From Shinisaurus crocodilurus (Eukaryota; Chordata; Lepidosauria; Squamata; Shinisauridae), in assembly GCA_021292165.1 (NCBI GenBank), contig CM037877.1, positions 110,111,858-110,175,857 of the forward strand: 64,000 nt of DNA, given 5' to 3'. Position numbers and translations under genes: made by a program. Positions within the stretch are counted from its first letter, which is position 1, and the number at the start of each line of letters is the position of its first letter. The notes below the pieces were generated by a model, which was not told the DNA's origin, made no database searches, and was given only the letters and a program-made list of their open reading frames with translations. Shown here one piece after another: positions 11,060 to 22,045 of this stretch.

Positions 11060-11770
11060 GCAAAAGACATTGAGCTTACCATGCCTCCCATGCTGCATCT
11101 TTTACTTATGGAGGAAAATATGTGGGCACCACTGTTTGGAGAGAAAAAAGCAGCATGGTATGTGTGATCTTGAACAAATGAAAAATTGGCTAGAGGGGAA
11201 AGGGTTAAGGAAGTTAAGAAGCCCCTCTCCCACCCTTCCTCTACTCAGTTTCCTGTGGCTGCTTTTGCTTTTCTTTAAAAAAAATTTTTTAAAAAAGCAT
11301 CAGGAGAAAGATATATATGCAACTGAGTGTCATATCTAGTTTGGGCCTGAGTATGATTGCCCCTAATTGGGCCTTGAGTCTTAAAACTATGCCAGCTATT
11401 TAAGCTTGTTTCTGGCTTGTCAGGATGGTGACAGATGTCAGCCAGTCACATGCTTCCAACACAGTCCAAGCAACTAAATTGTTTATTGACTTCTTGACAT
11501 ATACAAATAAAACAAGTTTCATTTTGCAGCAGCTAGGCTTTGGGTTTTTGCCAAATTTCAGCAATGGCAGAATCTGGCTCAAAATCTGCAGCTCAAACGT
11601 ATTGGAATATTGTTCCAAGAATACAGGCAGCCATACCGATGCACAGCACCTTTGTCAAATCCACTGTATGCTCCTCCAGGAGTGGTGTGTTGTTTTCATT
11701 GAGCATTCTGTTTTCTCACTGGATAATTACAGTATTTTAACTGGTTTCCTGCCAAACCAGTTTGGTTATT
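11060..11770. other. Nothing recognised
   Basis: Open frames at 11400-11618 and 11425-11784 (119 codons) face each other but show no domain, and their composition is like the surrounding AT-rich sequence. A decayed retroelement cannot be excluded. Confidence 0.35.
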
Positions 11771-11774
11771 GTGA

Positions 11775-12545
11775 AGGAGGCTGATCTTACACCAACCCTC
11801 CACGGTAGGCCACAGTCCCAATGTTCCCTGGACTGGCACACACCTCCCAAGGTCCCATACACCAAACCGGTGTAGTAGCCCCAACCTTCAGACAAGGAGC
11901 ACACACCAAGATTAATTTGGAGACTTTATTAAAAAGTAAAAATAACAAGTTAGTGTAGGGTCTCCAAGTGTCCAATATAAGTAAAATAATCCCTTATAAG
12001 AAAGGGCTAAAAGAAGGTAAGGGAAAAGGGGTGAGGTAGTTGTGAGGAAAAGGGAATGGGAATAAAAAGGGACTCTAAAAGAATATAAAAACAAACCCCA
12101 AGAGTCTGCAGGAACAAAGCAAGTCAAACCAGGCCTAGCTTTTCCTAGCTAACCTGTCAGAGTGGCATACCTGCCCAGATGGAACTTCCCAGCATCCACG
12201 CCCCAAAGGAAGAACCCTGAAGCCTTTTCCCCTAGCTCCTTTATTGCCACCAGGGTCCATTTTCCCGCCCAGTGTTCACCAATCCTATCTTCCTGGCTGG
12301 CGAAGGAGGGGCCCCCGCCCTTTCTCAGCTGTAGACACTTTCTCATGACTTCATCCCAATTAATGCCTGACCTTGCTTCTCAGCTCCGCAGCTCACCCTT
12401 CTCTCCCAGGTGCTCCCAACCACCCTCCCAGTACATTCCAAAAGACTAAAGTAAAAATCCGTTAGCTAAACAGCAATGGGGGGGGGGGAAGGGACATCTA
12501 ACAGGGTTTCCCCAAAGTCCCAGCTACTACAAGTCCCATCTTCAC
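11775..12545 (-). mobile_element. LTR-like block, minus strand
   Basis: Read on the minus strand it shows the layout of a solo LTR: a GC-moderate upstream part with aggattggtgaacactgggc (CCAAT-type box reversed) and gcaataaagg, a pyrimidine-rich stretch, then the polyadenylation signal taataaagtctcc (about 11918-11936) followed by a GT-rich stretch. Exact ends and a target duplication were not found. It could be another promoter-bearing retroelement end. Confidence 0.4.
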
Positions 12546-12841
12546 AGTTATGACCTTGGTTATGATATCAGCTTTTGAATACTTCTCCAGTTCACTCTCT
12601 TCCACTCTGGATTGCAGTGCAAGCTCAAGTGAAATAGGCATGAATGAGAAAAACTACTGTGTTATTGATACTTTTTTTTCCTTAGCAAATTTCTCAGAAT
12701 GTTGTGACACAGTTCTCTGCTCAAGTAATATCAAAATGCATTCAGCAATCAATATTTTGAGATAAACTAGATCTAGAAATCCATATTTTGAGAGAAACTA
12801 GGTCTAGAAATATGTGAATCTGAATTTTCATGCAGTTGTGA

Positions 12842-12895
12842 AATGCACAGATGACCACTCGAAGAACCACAGTTACAGGTAAGCAACCTGTTCAT
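12842..12895. repeat. Repeat terminus with cactcgaagaaccacagtta
   Basis: The phrase gatgaccactcgaagaacc, then acagttacaggtaagcaacc looks like one end of an interspersed DNA repeat. The assignment comes from general familiarity with reptile repeats, not from a second copy in the window. Confidence 0.3.
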
Positions 12896-12899
12896 ACTC

Positions 12900-14625
12900 T
12901 GGGTTAATGCCACCTGTTTAGCAGGACCCTCATCCCTAACTTGTGATAGGCAAAGTTACCCGAGTTATTTTGTTGTTTACTCAAAAAGTAACACATTATT
13001 TCATGTGAGTTTGACTGAGAGTTCTCCTTTAATACAAGATCTCATTCTGTGTATACGAGTTTTTGCACAATATCAAAGTGCATCTTGGGAGCTGTAGTTT
13101 GGAATCATGTAGCACAGCATGACGTCATGCATCACCACTTTATCTGCCCCCTTCCTGATTGGTTGTTTTCATGTTGCCTGCCTGCGTGATGATGTCATGT
13201 GATTACTCACTGATCACCAGTATAAGGTGGTGGTGAGGGAAGCAGTGGTGGACACACCGAACCATTCATGGGTTAAACCAACTCAGTGCATGCACAAAAA
13301 TGCTGTTGTTTAGATGCAGGCTGTGCATGCCTCAAAGCTCACAGTCAGTTCCAAACATAGTAGCAAATTCATAATATATCGATCCAGGCTCACTACAAAG
13401 GTGACCATGGTGGCATACTGTCCCTAACTAGTTTATGTATTTTCTGCTAATGAGCAGTGACATCTGTGTGTTTGTGAAGGTCAAAGGCAGATCTACCTTT
13501 ACACATCCATTTAGATGGATATGGGGAACCTTGCCCTCCCCCCCGCCCCTTGAGGGCTGCATTCCTTTGGGCTCATCTGTGGGGAGCCACATGCTGATAG
13601 TGGGCAGGGCCACATTCTCCCAGAATAATTTTATGTGAATGGGAGGGGAGCAATTTCTTTTCTTTTGACATGATATGAGATATCATGGTAAGTGACAGTA
13701 AAGTTAGGGCTGCTATTGTATAACTTCTAACACGTGGAGTAGTTTTTAGTTGCACATGTTCAGTTGGTCTTATTGCAAATTAATCCTTTGCTTTCCAAAA
13801 TTGTTTTGCTTTCCCCTCTCAACTCCTGTTTCAGCCACTTCCTCTATGCCCTAGGAAGTGGGAAAGGAGATATGAAACGAAGATGCAGCTAACTTCTTCA
13901 TTTAAACTCCTTGCTCATGCAGCTTATATTTCAGTATATGTTCTGGCTAAGTTGCAAATCTGCTGATCCAGGGCAAACAATGCAAGGAAGGCACAGCGGG
14001 AGGCTTTCCTGTTGACCAGTATGCTTGGAAAACAGCTGGATGCTGTTTCAATAGAAGCAGACCCTTCAGAGGTATAGCAGCAGGTGGCAAAGTGCTTCTT
14101 CTTTGATGGGCAGTCCAAAGAGAACTAAACATGAGATGCACATTTTTATACCATATAGTCAGAAATGAAGAAAAATGGCTCCACCTGTTGATCAGCTCCT
14201 TTATGGTATTTTCTGGTGAAGATTGAATCAGCGCACCTAAGCTTTTCAGCCCATTTTTCTTGGCATCATTTTAATAATGATAATACAAAAAAATAACTCT
14301 GAATCGTGTAATAAAGGATCTGGAAAAATGCAGTTTGCAAACCCAAATAAGCTGGGTGGATTAACTCCAGCAAGCTATATGATGGAGGTGTGATTATATG
14401 TAAAAATAAGGAAGGCTTCAGAATGTGTAATGTTTGTGCATCATTCTCACTGGAAGGGAAAATGAGTTGCATTGACTTTTTGCATCTGGCTGTCTCATTC
14501 TTTCAGTAGGCAGAGGAAATATGAAGGTGTTCTTTCTATCAACAGGAGGCAGGATGGGAAACCAAACTGATAGGCTTGCTTCCTGGTAAGGATTATGGGA
14601 GAATGGAACAATTTACACTATCTCT
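12900..14625. other. Nothing recognised
   Basis: Mostly unique sequence on both strands with only short random frames. A C-rich run occurs at about 13537-13550. Confidence 0.4.
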
Positions 14626-14627
14626 GG

Positions 14628-14815
14628 TAGACGTGCACAAACTGAATACAACCCACCAGCCATAAATTGTGGCCTGCCAGGTGTTTCAGACACACAGGAC
14701 TCCCACCACCACTGTTTTGACGCAGTCTTGTTCTTGTGGGCAGCAAAACTAGGTCTACAGAGCCCCTGGCGGGCTGCCTTACACAGTTGATGTGGGTTGT
14801 ATTGGGCTTGTTGGG
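14628..14815. repeat. Foldback MITE-like element
   Basis: acaaactgaatacaacccac near the left is mirrored by gtgggttgtattgggcttgt near 14790-14810. ggcctgccagg is mirrored by cctggcgggctgcc. The ends are diverged and no target duplication was detected. Confidence 0.5.
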
Positions 14816-15339
14816 TGACAAGATATGCAGTCCCTGATCTAGAGAAAGGTAGCCCGAAGGTCAGATCTCCATCTCCCTGCCCTCACCCCACAGATGCTCA
14901 CAGATAAATCAAACAACAATGACAAAGAATCCCAGAACAAAACCTGGCAGCCCAGTCATATGGATTAGTTTAAGCTCTGCTGCACTGCAAAATGTTATTC
15001 AAGCTGTGACTGCCAACTTGTAACCCTGTGCCCAGGGAGCAGGGCAGAGGCAGCTGATTCTATTCTACTACGCAGGATTTGTTCTGTTCTTCCTCTTTGG
15101 CTCAATGGATGCCCTACTAGAAAGTGGGAATCGACCTTGCCTCCTCCATCCTCTGTTCCCACCGTAGCAGAACTGTGCTATGCAGGTTCAGGAAATAAAG
15201 CACCCCAAATCTGAATGCACCTCTGCCATGTAAAAAGTTAAATACAACAAAACCAAATCATAGGGGAAGGTAGCATGTCAGGGAGCAGGGCTTTAATTTC
15301 CTTCTTAGACAGGGCAGGTTGGAAGGCTATTTATGCATC

Positions 15340-15850
15340 ACCAAAGAAGTGTACAAGAACAGATTTGCATAAAACGTGCCTATGCTAATTTATATTTTTG
15401 ATGCAAATTTAGAAATAATTGCTATATTTTTAATAGAAATAGAATGAGCTGGTTTGCGACCATGAGGTAGTTAATAAGTGACCATGATGTAATTAATCTG
15501 CAGGGCTTTGAGATGCGCTTTGGCCACCATTTTGAATGTGCAACCAACGGTGGGGGTGTGCCACAGGTTGTTGTGTCATGCGAACTCAGGTGTCATGGAT
15601 TATTTGAGGGTTGAACAACCCTTGGATATCTGTAGAACAACCTATCTCACTAGTGGAGACTGGAGAAGACTGCTACTAGGTGACCTGTGTGCCTGCTCAG
15701 TCTGCTGTCAAGGAAGGCCCCTGATTTCCCTTTTTAAAGGGTACTTTTATGTTATTGTTAAACGAGACTTGGATTGAACAGCCCTTCACATAGAGGGTGT
15801 TTTCAAATAGAGGACTGTCCGATGGCAGCCGTTTAAATAGAGGACTGTTT
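15340..15850 (+). repeat. Unclassified interspersed repeat R1, copy 1
   Basis: Shares blocks in the same order with 41985-42515 (plus) and 19390-19625 (minus): catatgctaatttatat with gatgcaaatttagaaataa, then ggtgacctgtgtgcc, ctcagtctgctgtc, and finally tagaggactgtc. The last part tends to contain inverted gaggac/gtcctc units. No coding content is recognised. The superfamily is unknown. Confidence 0.5.
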
Positions 15851-15857
15851 CAATCAT

Positions 15858-16390
15858 ATTATGCCAGTGCTTTGCCATCTGCACTGGCTCCCAGTCCATT
15901 TTCTAGCCCAATTCAAAGACCTGGTTCTAGCTTTCAAAGCCCTTAATAACTGCTCCTTTCAGGTTACCCGAAAGATCACTTTCTCCCCTTTATATCTACC
16001 CAAACCTCAAGATCCTTTTTTCAGAGGCCCTGCTTTGAGTGCCCCTGCCAAGTGAAGTGAGATGGGTGGCTAGGAAGAGGACCTGCTCTATGGTTTCACC
16101 CTGGCTGTGGCATAGTTTCCCCAGAGAGGCTTGCCTGGTGCTTTCTTTATGGTTTCCCAGTGCCACGTGAAGATCTTTTTATTCACCCAGGCCTTTTAAA
16201 TGACATGTGATCTTAAAATCTAAGCTCTCAGTGTCTGATCTGTAGTTTATTGTATATTTGTGCTGCTAAACTGACTCAATCTTTTCCTCTGCTGTTAAGA
16301 AGAAAACTATGCTGTAATATATTTTTATTATATTCTATTTTAATGTTCTATTTTATTCTTTTATTTCTGTGAGCTGTCCAGAAAACATTC
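15858..16390 (+). mobile_element. L2-type LINE 3' fragment
   Basis: Opens with the LHWLPV block (ctgcactggctcccagt) and continues with FKDLVLAFKALN, then a decayed C terminus and an AT-rich UTR ending tgtgagctgtccagaa. Several indels are present. Confidence 0.65.
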
Positions 16391-16394
16391 GAGG

Positions 16395-17200
16395 GGGGGG
16401 ATGTTGTCATCCCCCCCACACACACACACACTTGCAAAGAAAATGAAAAATTCTGGGCCAAATATGTCAGCCCAGTACAAGTTATAATAGATGTAAAATA
16501 GATCAGCATTATTATTTCCACATTGGGACAGGGTGAGGCAGAATAACTTACATAATGGGAGCACGGGAGAGGTGAGAATTCAACGACTACACTTCTTATA
16601 GGTAGTTCAGGGCCAAACATGATAGCATGTTATTCACATCTGTTGCCCTTGCATGGATTTTTAAAAAATAAATAAATAAATAAATAGCCACTTTAAGCCA
16701 TTGGTCCCAATCTGAATCAGGTCTCAGACTGGCCGTTTGCAATGGGAAGAAAGCTCCCATTGAGAACTTTACCCCATTGCATATAGCTGGTGGCGAGATG
16801 GGGTGGGATTTGGATCAGAACTGTGGTGGGAATAAAGGGTTAGAGAACCTCTTCCCAAACACCACAGCCCTACTCTGGCTCAGGCTTCCAGCACTGGATA
16901 TTTATTTTTTTTTTAAGGCCCTTGTCATCATAGTGCATGTATTGCACTTTTTTCAGTGTATCTTTCTGCAACATTCTGCAATTCAGTACAGTTATTCAGA
17001 TCATGTCTTCCCAGTGCTGAGTAGTTCACTGGTACTATTAACTTCATGAATGCTGGAGACAAAGCTCCTGCTATAATAGCTCTAAAACAGAACTTGCCTT
17101 TTGCATGAGGAATGTAGCATGATGTAATATCAATTAATTGAAGCTGAGTTCCCCCCCCCCCAAAATGTAACCTGTACAGGATAGAACTCTCAGAAAGCAT
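16395..17200. other. No gene; simple repeats only
   Basis: Contains G/C runs and a short (CA)n at 16393-16432, an (AAAT)n stretch at about 16664-16687 and a C run at about 17151-17161. Nothing else is recognised. Confidence 0.4.
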
Positions 17201-17204
17201 GAGA

Positions 17205-17445
17205 ATCGGTGTCATGTGGGGGCACAGAGTGCAAGCTGGGAAGTGTGGAGCTCGAATCTCGTCTCAGCCACAAGCTCATTAGGGGCCCTTAGGCAAGACA
17301 CTGTTCCTTTCGGCTCAGACCCCCTCCTGCCCCATCTGTAACAGCGGTATAATTATAGTGGCCTGCCTTACAGTACGGTTATAAGAATTGTTCTATAAAG
17401 CTGTTGTAAGGATTGTTATACTGTATAAGTATTATCATCATGTCC
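17205..17445 (+). mobile_element. MIR/CORE-SINE-like element
   Basis: The order ctcgaatctcgtctcagcca, cccttaggcaagacactgtt, ccccatctgtaacagcggta, ttacagtacggttataagaa follows the MIR layout (tRNA-derived head, core, L2-like tail). It is much diverged, as expected for an ancient SINE. Confidence 0.55.
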
Positions 17446-17867
17446 ATTTAAAAAATAAAGTAAAAAGAAAACCACCTCTATATCAGGGGGCAATGATTAG
17501 TCCCTTCAGACTGCTCAGTTTGTCTTGCTTTTTCCTCCCACAATTCCTTCTCTCCTGTGCTTGGTCTCATGCTGCAGACGACTTCTGTACTCCCGCCCTC
17601 ACACTCATAAAAGTGGCATGAATCAACAGGCATACAGAAACCTACACATTGTGACTCATGATATGTATCTCCCAGTCTTCCTTGTAGAAAGCTCAGTACC
17701 ATAAATGGGACTGACTCCCATTTAACTGACTTCCAACTGACAGACTTCCATCTTGGCCTTGATCAGGTCAAGACTTGTGTAGCTTTAATAGTTCTACAGT
17801 ATTACTTGGCCATTCACTGATCTCAAGAGATTACAGTAAGAGAATTTGTCCTGAAGGGTGTTCTTTT

Positions 17868-18195
17868 ATCTGGAGGCCAACAGTTCAATGGCAGAGCACA
17901 TGGCTTACATGCATTGACCCTAGGTTCAATCCCTGGCATCTCCAGTAAAAAGGACCTCAAGCAGCAGGGCTGGGGAAAGACCATAACCTGAAACCTGGGC
18001 AAGTTACAGTATAGGGCTAAGCCAGGAGTGGGCAACTTGTGGCCCTCCAGATGTTGGTGGATTACAACTCCCTTTAGTCCTCACTACTGCTTATGCTGGC
18101 TAAGGCTGATGGGAGTTGCAGTCCAATAACATTTGGTGAGTCACACGTTGCCCACCCCTGAGCTAGATGGACCAATGGTCTGACTATGAACAAGA
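17868..18195 (+). mobile_element. tRNA-derived SINE, second family, split by a MITE
   Basis: The head has ggcagagcacatggcttaca and the B-box aggttcaatccctgg. The body has ccagtaaaaaggacctc and gaaagacc. The 3' part gctagatggaccaatggtct is displaced to 18161-18195 by a hAT-like insertion at 18023-18160. Other copies lie at 42755-42930 (minus) and 46928-47119 (plus). Confidence 0.7.
18023..18160. mobile_element. hAT-like palindromic MITE inside a SINE
   Basis: Starts caggagtgggcaacttgtgg and ends cgttgcccacccctg, so the ends are inverted repeats. The interior has gattacaactccc mirrored by tgggagttgcagtcc. Flanking octamers ggctaagc and agctagat match only weakly, so the target duplication is decayed. 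Confidence 0.7.
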
Positions 18196-18199
18196 CAAG

Positions 18200-18925
18200 T
18201 TTTTATGGTCAGTAGTAAAAAAAAATGCTTTAAGATAACATCATGTTGCTGTCCATAATTTAATGCAAATCTTGCTCCATCTGGTATTTTCTTAATAAAA
18301 TTTCAATTGCCAACACATGAATCATAGGTTCGGCAAAACCCCACTAAACCAATCCCATAGACTCTGGGTACAGAAAGAAGAGGAGGCTGTAAGGAAAAGA
18401 TACAGATGAATTTTGCAGGAAAACAGCACAGTCTGTCATATGTACAGCACCCAAAGAGCATGCCGTTTCAAATGTCTCTCTGGCAAGTACAGAATACAAA
18501 GAAACACTCAGTTCATCCACTTCTGAAATATGTTAGGAAGGAAGTACAGCATGCAAGATTAGACAGGCTTATTGTACATTGTTAAGTGACCTTTTTCAAA
18601 CTAAAATCCCTCTCTGAGATATTTCATGTCCAATCATGCACCTGGCTTGGCATTCAAATGAAGGGAGAGTTCCTGCTTGTCACAGTGCTATGAACTTTTT
18701 CGGGAATAGATCTAAGTGGAGGGGTAATTTTCCTAGCTGCATTCCACATTTTGACAGGAGCATTTACTGATAATTTTAAAATGCCCGGATGGTTCAGATC
18801 ATTTTGTTTATTGCTTATTGCATTAAAAGAGAACACTAGTGTGTAATGTCAAGTGAGGAAACAATCTGTTCTCTAAGCTTTTGTTTACTTAATAGCTGGA
18901 GATGGCAAATGTAAAGGTGGGGTCC
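18200..18925. other. Nothing recognised
   Basis: Unique sequence without credible frames or repeat ends. Confidence 0.4.
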
Positions 18926-18928
18926 AAG

Positions 18929-18929
<1 letters not shown>

Positions 18930-18966
<37 letters not shown>

Positions 18967-19008
18967 GCGCGCGCACGCATGCGTGCATGTACGCACGCAT
19001 GTGTGTGA
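18930..19008. repeat. (GT)n microsatellite running into GC/GCAT alternation
   Basis: About 15 perfect GT units at 18931-18960 pass into gcgtgtgcgcgcgcacgcat and related alternating purine-pyrimidine sequence. The whole stretch is a strong candidate for left-handed (Z) DNA. Confidence 0.85.
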
Positions 19009-19389
19009 AAAGAAAGCAGTTTGCAACTGGAATAGAGCCAGCAGGACAGGCAGATCTGGGTTTTGTAGCTGGCTTCAAAGAAGAAGTCATGGTACTGAGA
19101 AGCAGGAGCTGGGGGGGGGGGGCTCAAAATGCACACTGTTTGCCTTGGTGGGAACTGATGATTCTTTATAGACTAGTGCTGTCTATTTCAGCTTCTCCTT
19201 GCTCACTGTGTAAAACTGTAAATAAAGGTTACAAAAGCCACTGTTAAGTCACCAGTGATTCTCCATCCAATAGAAATGAAACCCTGCCTCACTGCCCCTG
19301 GAACTTCTCACCATTTGAGGGAGTATATAACAATAGCATTCCCGCACCCAGCAAGTCCAAGCAAGTACTCCCACCTCTACAGATTTCCC

Positions 19390-19625
19390 TGAAACGTAAG
19401 GTAGGGCAGCCGTGTGTCCTCTTTTATAGAGGACAGTCCTCTATTTGAAGGGCTGCCATAGGACTGCCCTCTATTTTGAAGGTGTCCTCTGTTTGAAGCG
19501 CTCTTCCAGTCCAAGCCCCACTTTAAAGATAAAGAACATTCAGAAGGCGGAACTAGGCCTCGACCTTGCCCAGCAGCAGCACCTGGACAGCAGACTGAGC
19601 AAGGCACACACAGGTCCCCTGGTCA
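19390..19625 (-). repeat. Unclassified repeat R1, copy 2
   Basis: Reversed, it carries acctgtgtgtgccttgctca, gtctgctgtcc and a terminal part with gaggacactttc-like and gaggactgtcctc units, matching 15640-15850. It directly abuts the L2 fragment that begins at 19638. Confidence 0.5.
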
Positions 19626-19637
19626 GTTTTCCACACC

Positions 19638-20347
19638 ATTATTTATTTATTTATTTCATTTCATTTCTCTACCATCCAATAGCTGAAGCTCTCTGGGCAG
19701 TTTACAACAATTATAAAACACAATAAAATACAATATAAAAATACAAACAATAAAAATATCGGAAAAAATTCACTAGACATTTAAAAAAACAATTTTAAAA
19801 TTACTGAAATAGCTAAGACAAGATTATAAAAAGTAGCCTGGTTAAACAAGGTGACATAACCACCACCTTGTGTACTATCTGGAGCTGTTAAATGCCTCAG
19901 CATAGAGGGCAGTCTTAACCTGGCACCGAAAGGATAGTAAAGTTGGCAACAGGTGGGGAGCCTGCTCCACAGTTGGGGGGGGGGGCTACCACAGAAAAGG
20001 CCCTCCCCTTTGTTGCCTCCCTCGGGGGGTGGCAGTTGGAGGAAAGCCCCAGATGTTGAGCACAGGTAGATTGTGGATGGGACAGGTGTTCCATCCAGTA
20101 TTGCTGTCCCAAGCCGTGTAGGGCTTTATAGGTTAAAACAAGGCAAGCACCCTGAATTGGACTCAGTAGCATATAGGCAGCCAAGGCAAGCAGGCCAGAA
20201 CAGGTGTTATATGTTCAGACCTCCTGGTCCCAGTTATTAATCTGGCTGCCGCATTTTACACAAGCTGCACCTTCTGAATAGTCTTCAAGGGCAGCCCCAC
20301 ATAGAGTGCATTGCAGTAGTCAAGCTTAGAGATTGCCAAAACCCTGG
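19638..20347 (-). pseudogene. L2 LINE 3' part with tail, minus strand
   Basis: On the minus strand: reverse-transcriptase C-terminal blocks (LTYKALHGLGQQYWMEHL; PPREATKGRAFSVVAPP) at about 20184-19960, then UTR and the tail ccaatagctgaagc reversed, finishing in (AAAT)n at 19638-19660. Upstream blocks reach about 20347. G/C run expansion near 19975-19986 and frame breaks make it inactive. Confidence 0.75.
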
Positions 20348-20929
20348 TTTGTTCTAAACCAGGAAAAGAAGCTTGAAATCTCTTCCCCTCATGCATAAAG
20401 TTGAGCAGGGAGCATGTGAGCTAATGCTGGCTTGTGCATATAGCAACAAATCATGGTTTGTTGTTACATCTGTACTCAGGCCGCTGGGTCTATCCAGGGC
20501 TGCATTCTCAGAGCATAGGAATGTATGGTGACAGGAAAGCCTAGCACTTCAGTTGTAAACACAACCACCTAGATTCTAGAAGAAAGTCTTACTAATTTTA
20601 ATGGTACTTCACTTCCAAGCAGTTTATGATGACAGGCTTAATCCAATACTCCTAAATATCTTTCAGTAGGAAGTGAAAATGCAGCTATCCTAACAAACAT
20701 TCAGTGCCCTGTTATCTCTTTCCCTTCTTGGAAAGCAACATGACATTAAGCTTTTCTTTGTGTGTATGTTTACTTTTTTTTAAAGTATCAATTCCTTTAA
20801 AGTACAGTAATCTTCCTGGTTCCTGTGTGCTCTAAACTGCCTCCAGATAAGTGACCCAAATTTTTCTTAGGGAAATATTTGAGGATAGGCTGTGGGGATA
20901 GAGTACCTAGGGAGGAATGAAAGACTACC

Positions 20930-21008
20930 TGCCATTGCAGTCCTATGCACACTTATGGGAGTGAATCCCATTGAAATCAGATGGCCTTAGTTCTGAGCAG
21001 GGATTGAC
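20930..21008. mobile_element. ~80-bp palindromic MITE, diverged
   Basis: cattgcagtcctatgcacac, gggagtgaatcccattgaaa and a decayed right arm match the family at 7680. Confidence 0.45.
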
Positions 21009-21149
21009 AGATCAGGCTATTTCCAGTCCTTGCCAGTTCCACATATATTAAATCATAAATCTGTTCTGCCCAATTTCTGCATCAGTCTGTGTGAGTGCTT
21101 TTAAATGCATGAAAATTTGATCTTCTTCCCATACACAATTTCCCCTGAT

Positions 21150-21178
21150 AGTAGTAGTAGTAGTAGTAGTAGTAGTAG
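21150..21178. repeat. (AGT)n microsatellite
   Basis: Nine to ten perfect AGT units. Confidence 0.9.
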
Positions 21179-21179
21179 G

Positions 21180-21960
21180 CGATCACTCGTGACTGAGTAC
21201 AATTGTCTTCCAGGATAAAATTACAAAAAGAAAATTATAAAAAGAGGAAATTGTAAAAAAAATGTAAAAAAAAATTGTGTAGACTCTAGCGATGGGTCTG
21301 TAAGTGACTGTGGAGGCCAATTCTAGATCCACACAGCTTCCCACAGTGAGGACACCGGTGTTTTGCCACAGGTTCCCCAAAAGGGATTGGCAAAGGTTCT
21401 TTAAAGGATTTTCAGACCATAATAAATACTCCTCCAGGAAGTTAAAGCCAAACATCTTTATTGCAAAGCTGAGCATGAAATACAACAATGCTATGCCTTC
21501 CTCCAAGTTCCCTGGTGGAACTTCCACCCCTTAGCTACACAGTCACTGTATTATTTCCAACCAACCCAAATGCTAGTTCCAGCAACTCTCCACCTGGGTA
21601 TCAGCTTTCAGCATTGGGGCTTCAGCAGGGCTCTCTGAGCAGCTTCCTCTGCCCCTCCTTGCTCCTTCCGATTCTTCGGCACTCCACCACTACACACACA
21701 ACCAACCAACCAACCACCACCACTACACACACAATCAACCAACCACCACCACTATGAACCACCACCACTACCAACAACCACATTATAGAGAGCAGGCAGC
21801 TACGTGAGCAGCGGATCGTGCACTTGAATGATTACAGCTGTGCTTCTTTTTTGCAGTGTCATTCTGTTGGCCAGCAGCCAACTCACAGTCTAGCAATTAA
21901 AGCAACATCGTGCCTTGCTACTGCAGAGCAAGATACAAAGTATACAGAGCATCATACAGA
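21180..21960. repeat. Unclassified repeat-like interval upstream of the CR1
   Basis: Contains gatcactcgtgactgagtac and gtctgtaagtgactgtggag, which I recall as part of a dispersed squamate repeat; no second copy is in the window. An attta-rich signal (catctttattgcaaagctg, reversed AATAAA) at about 21450 and a CAAC/CCAC simple-sequence patch at 21690-21780 are also present. The open frame 21183-21527 minus shows no domain. Confidence 0.3.
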
Positions 21961-22045
21961 GCATCATAGAATCATAGAAAAGTAGAGTTGGAAGGGGCCT
22001 ACAAGGCCATCGAGTCCAACCCCCTGCTCAATGCAGGAATCCAGG

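Noticed and set aside
10625..11091. Several overlapping GC-rich frames
   Set aside because: They are products of a foldback repeat; both strands read open because the sequence is self-complementary.
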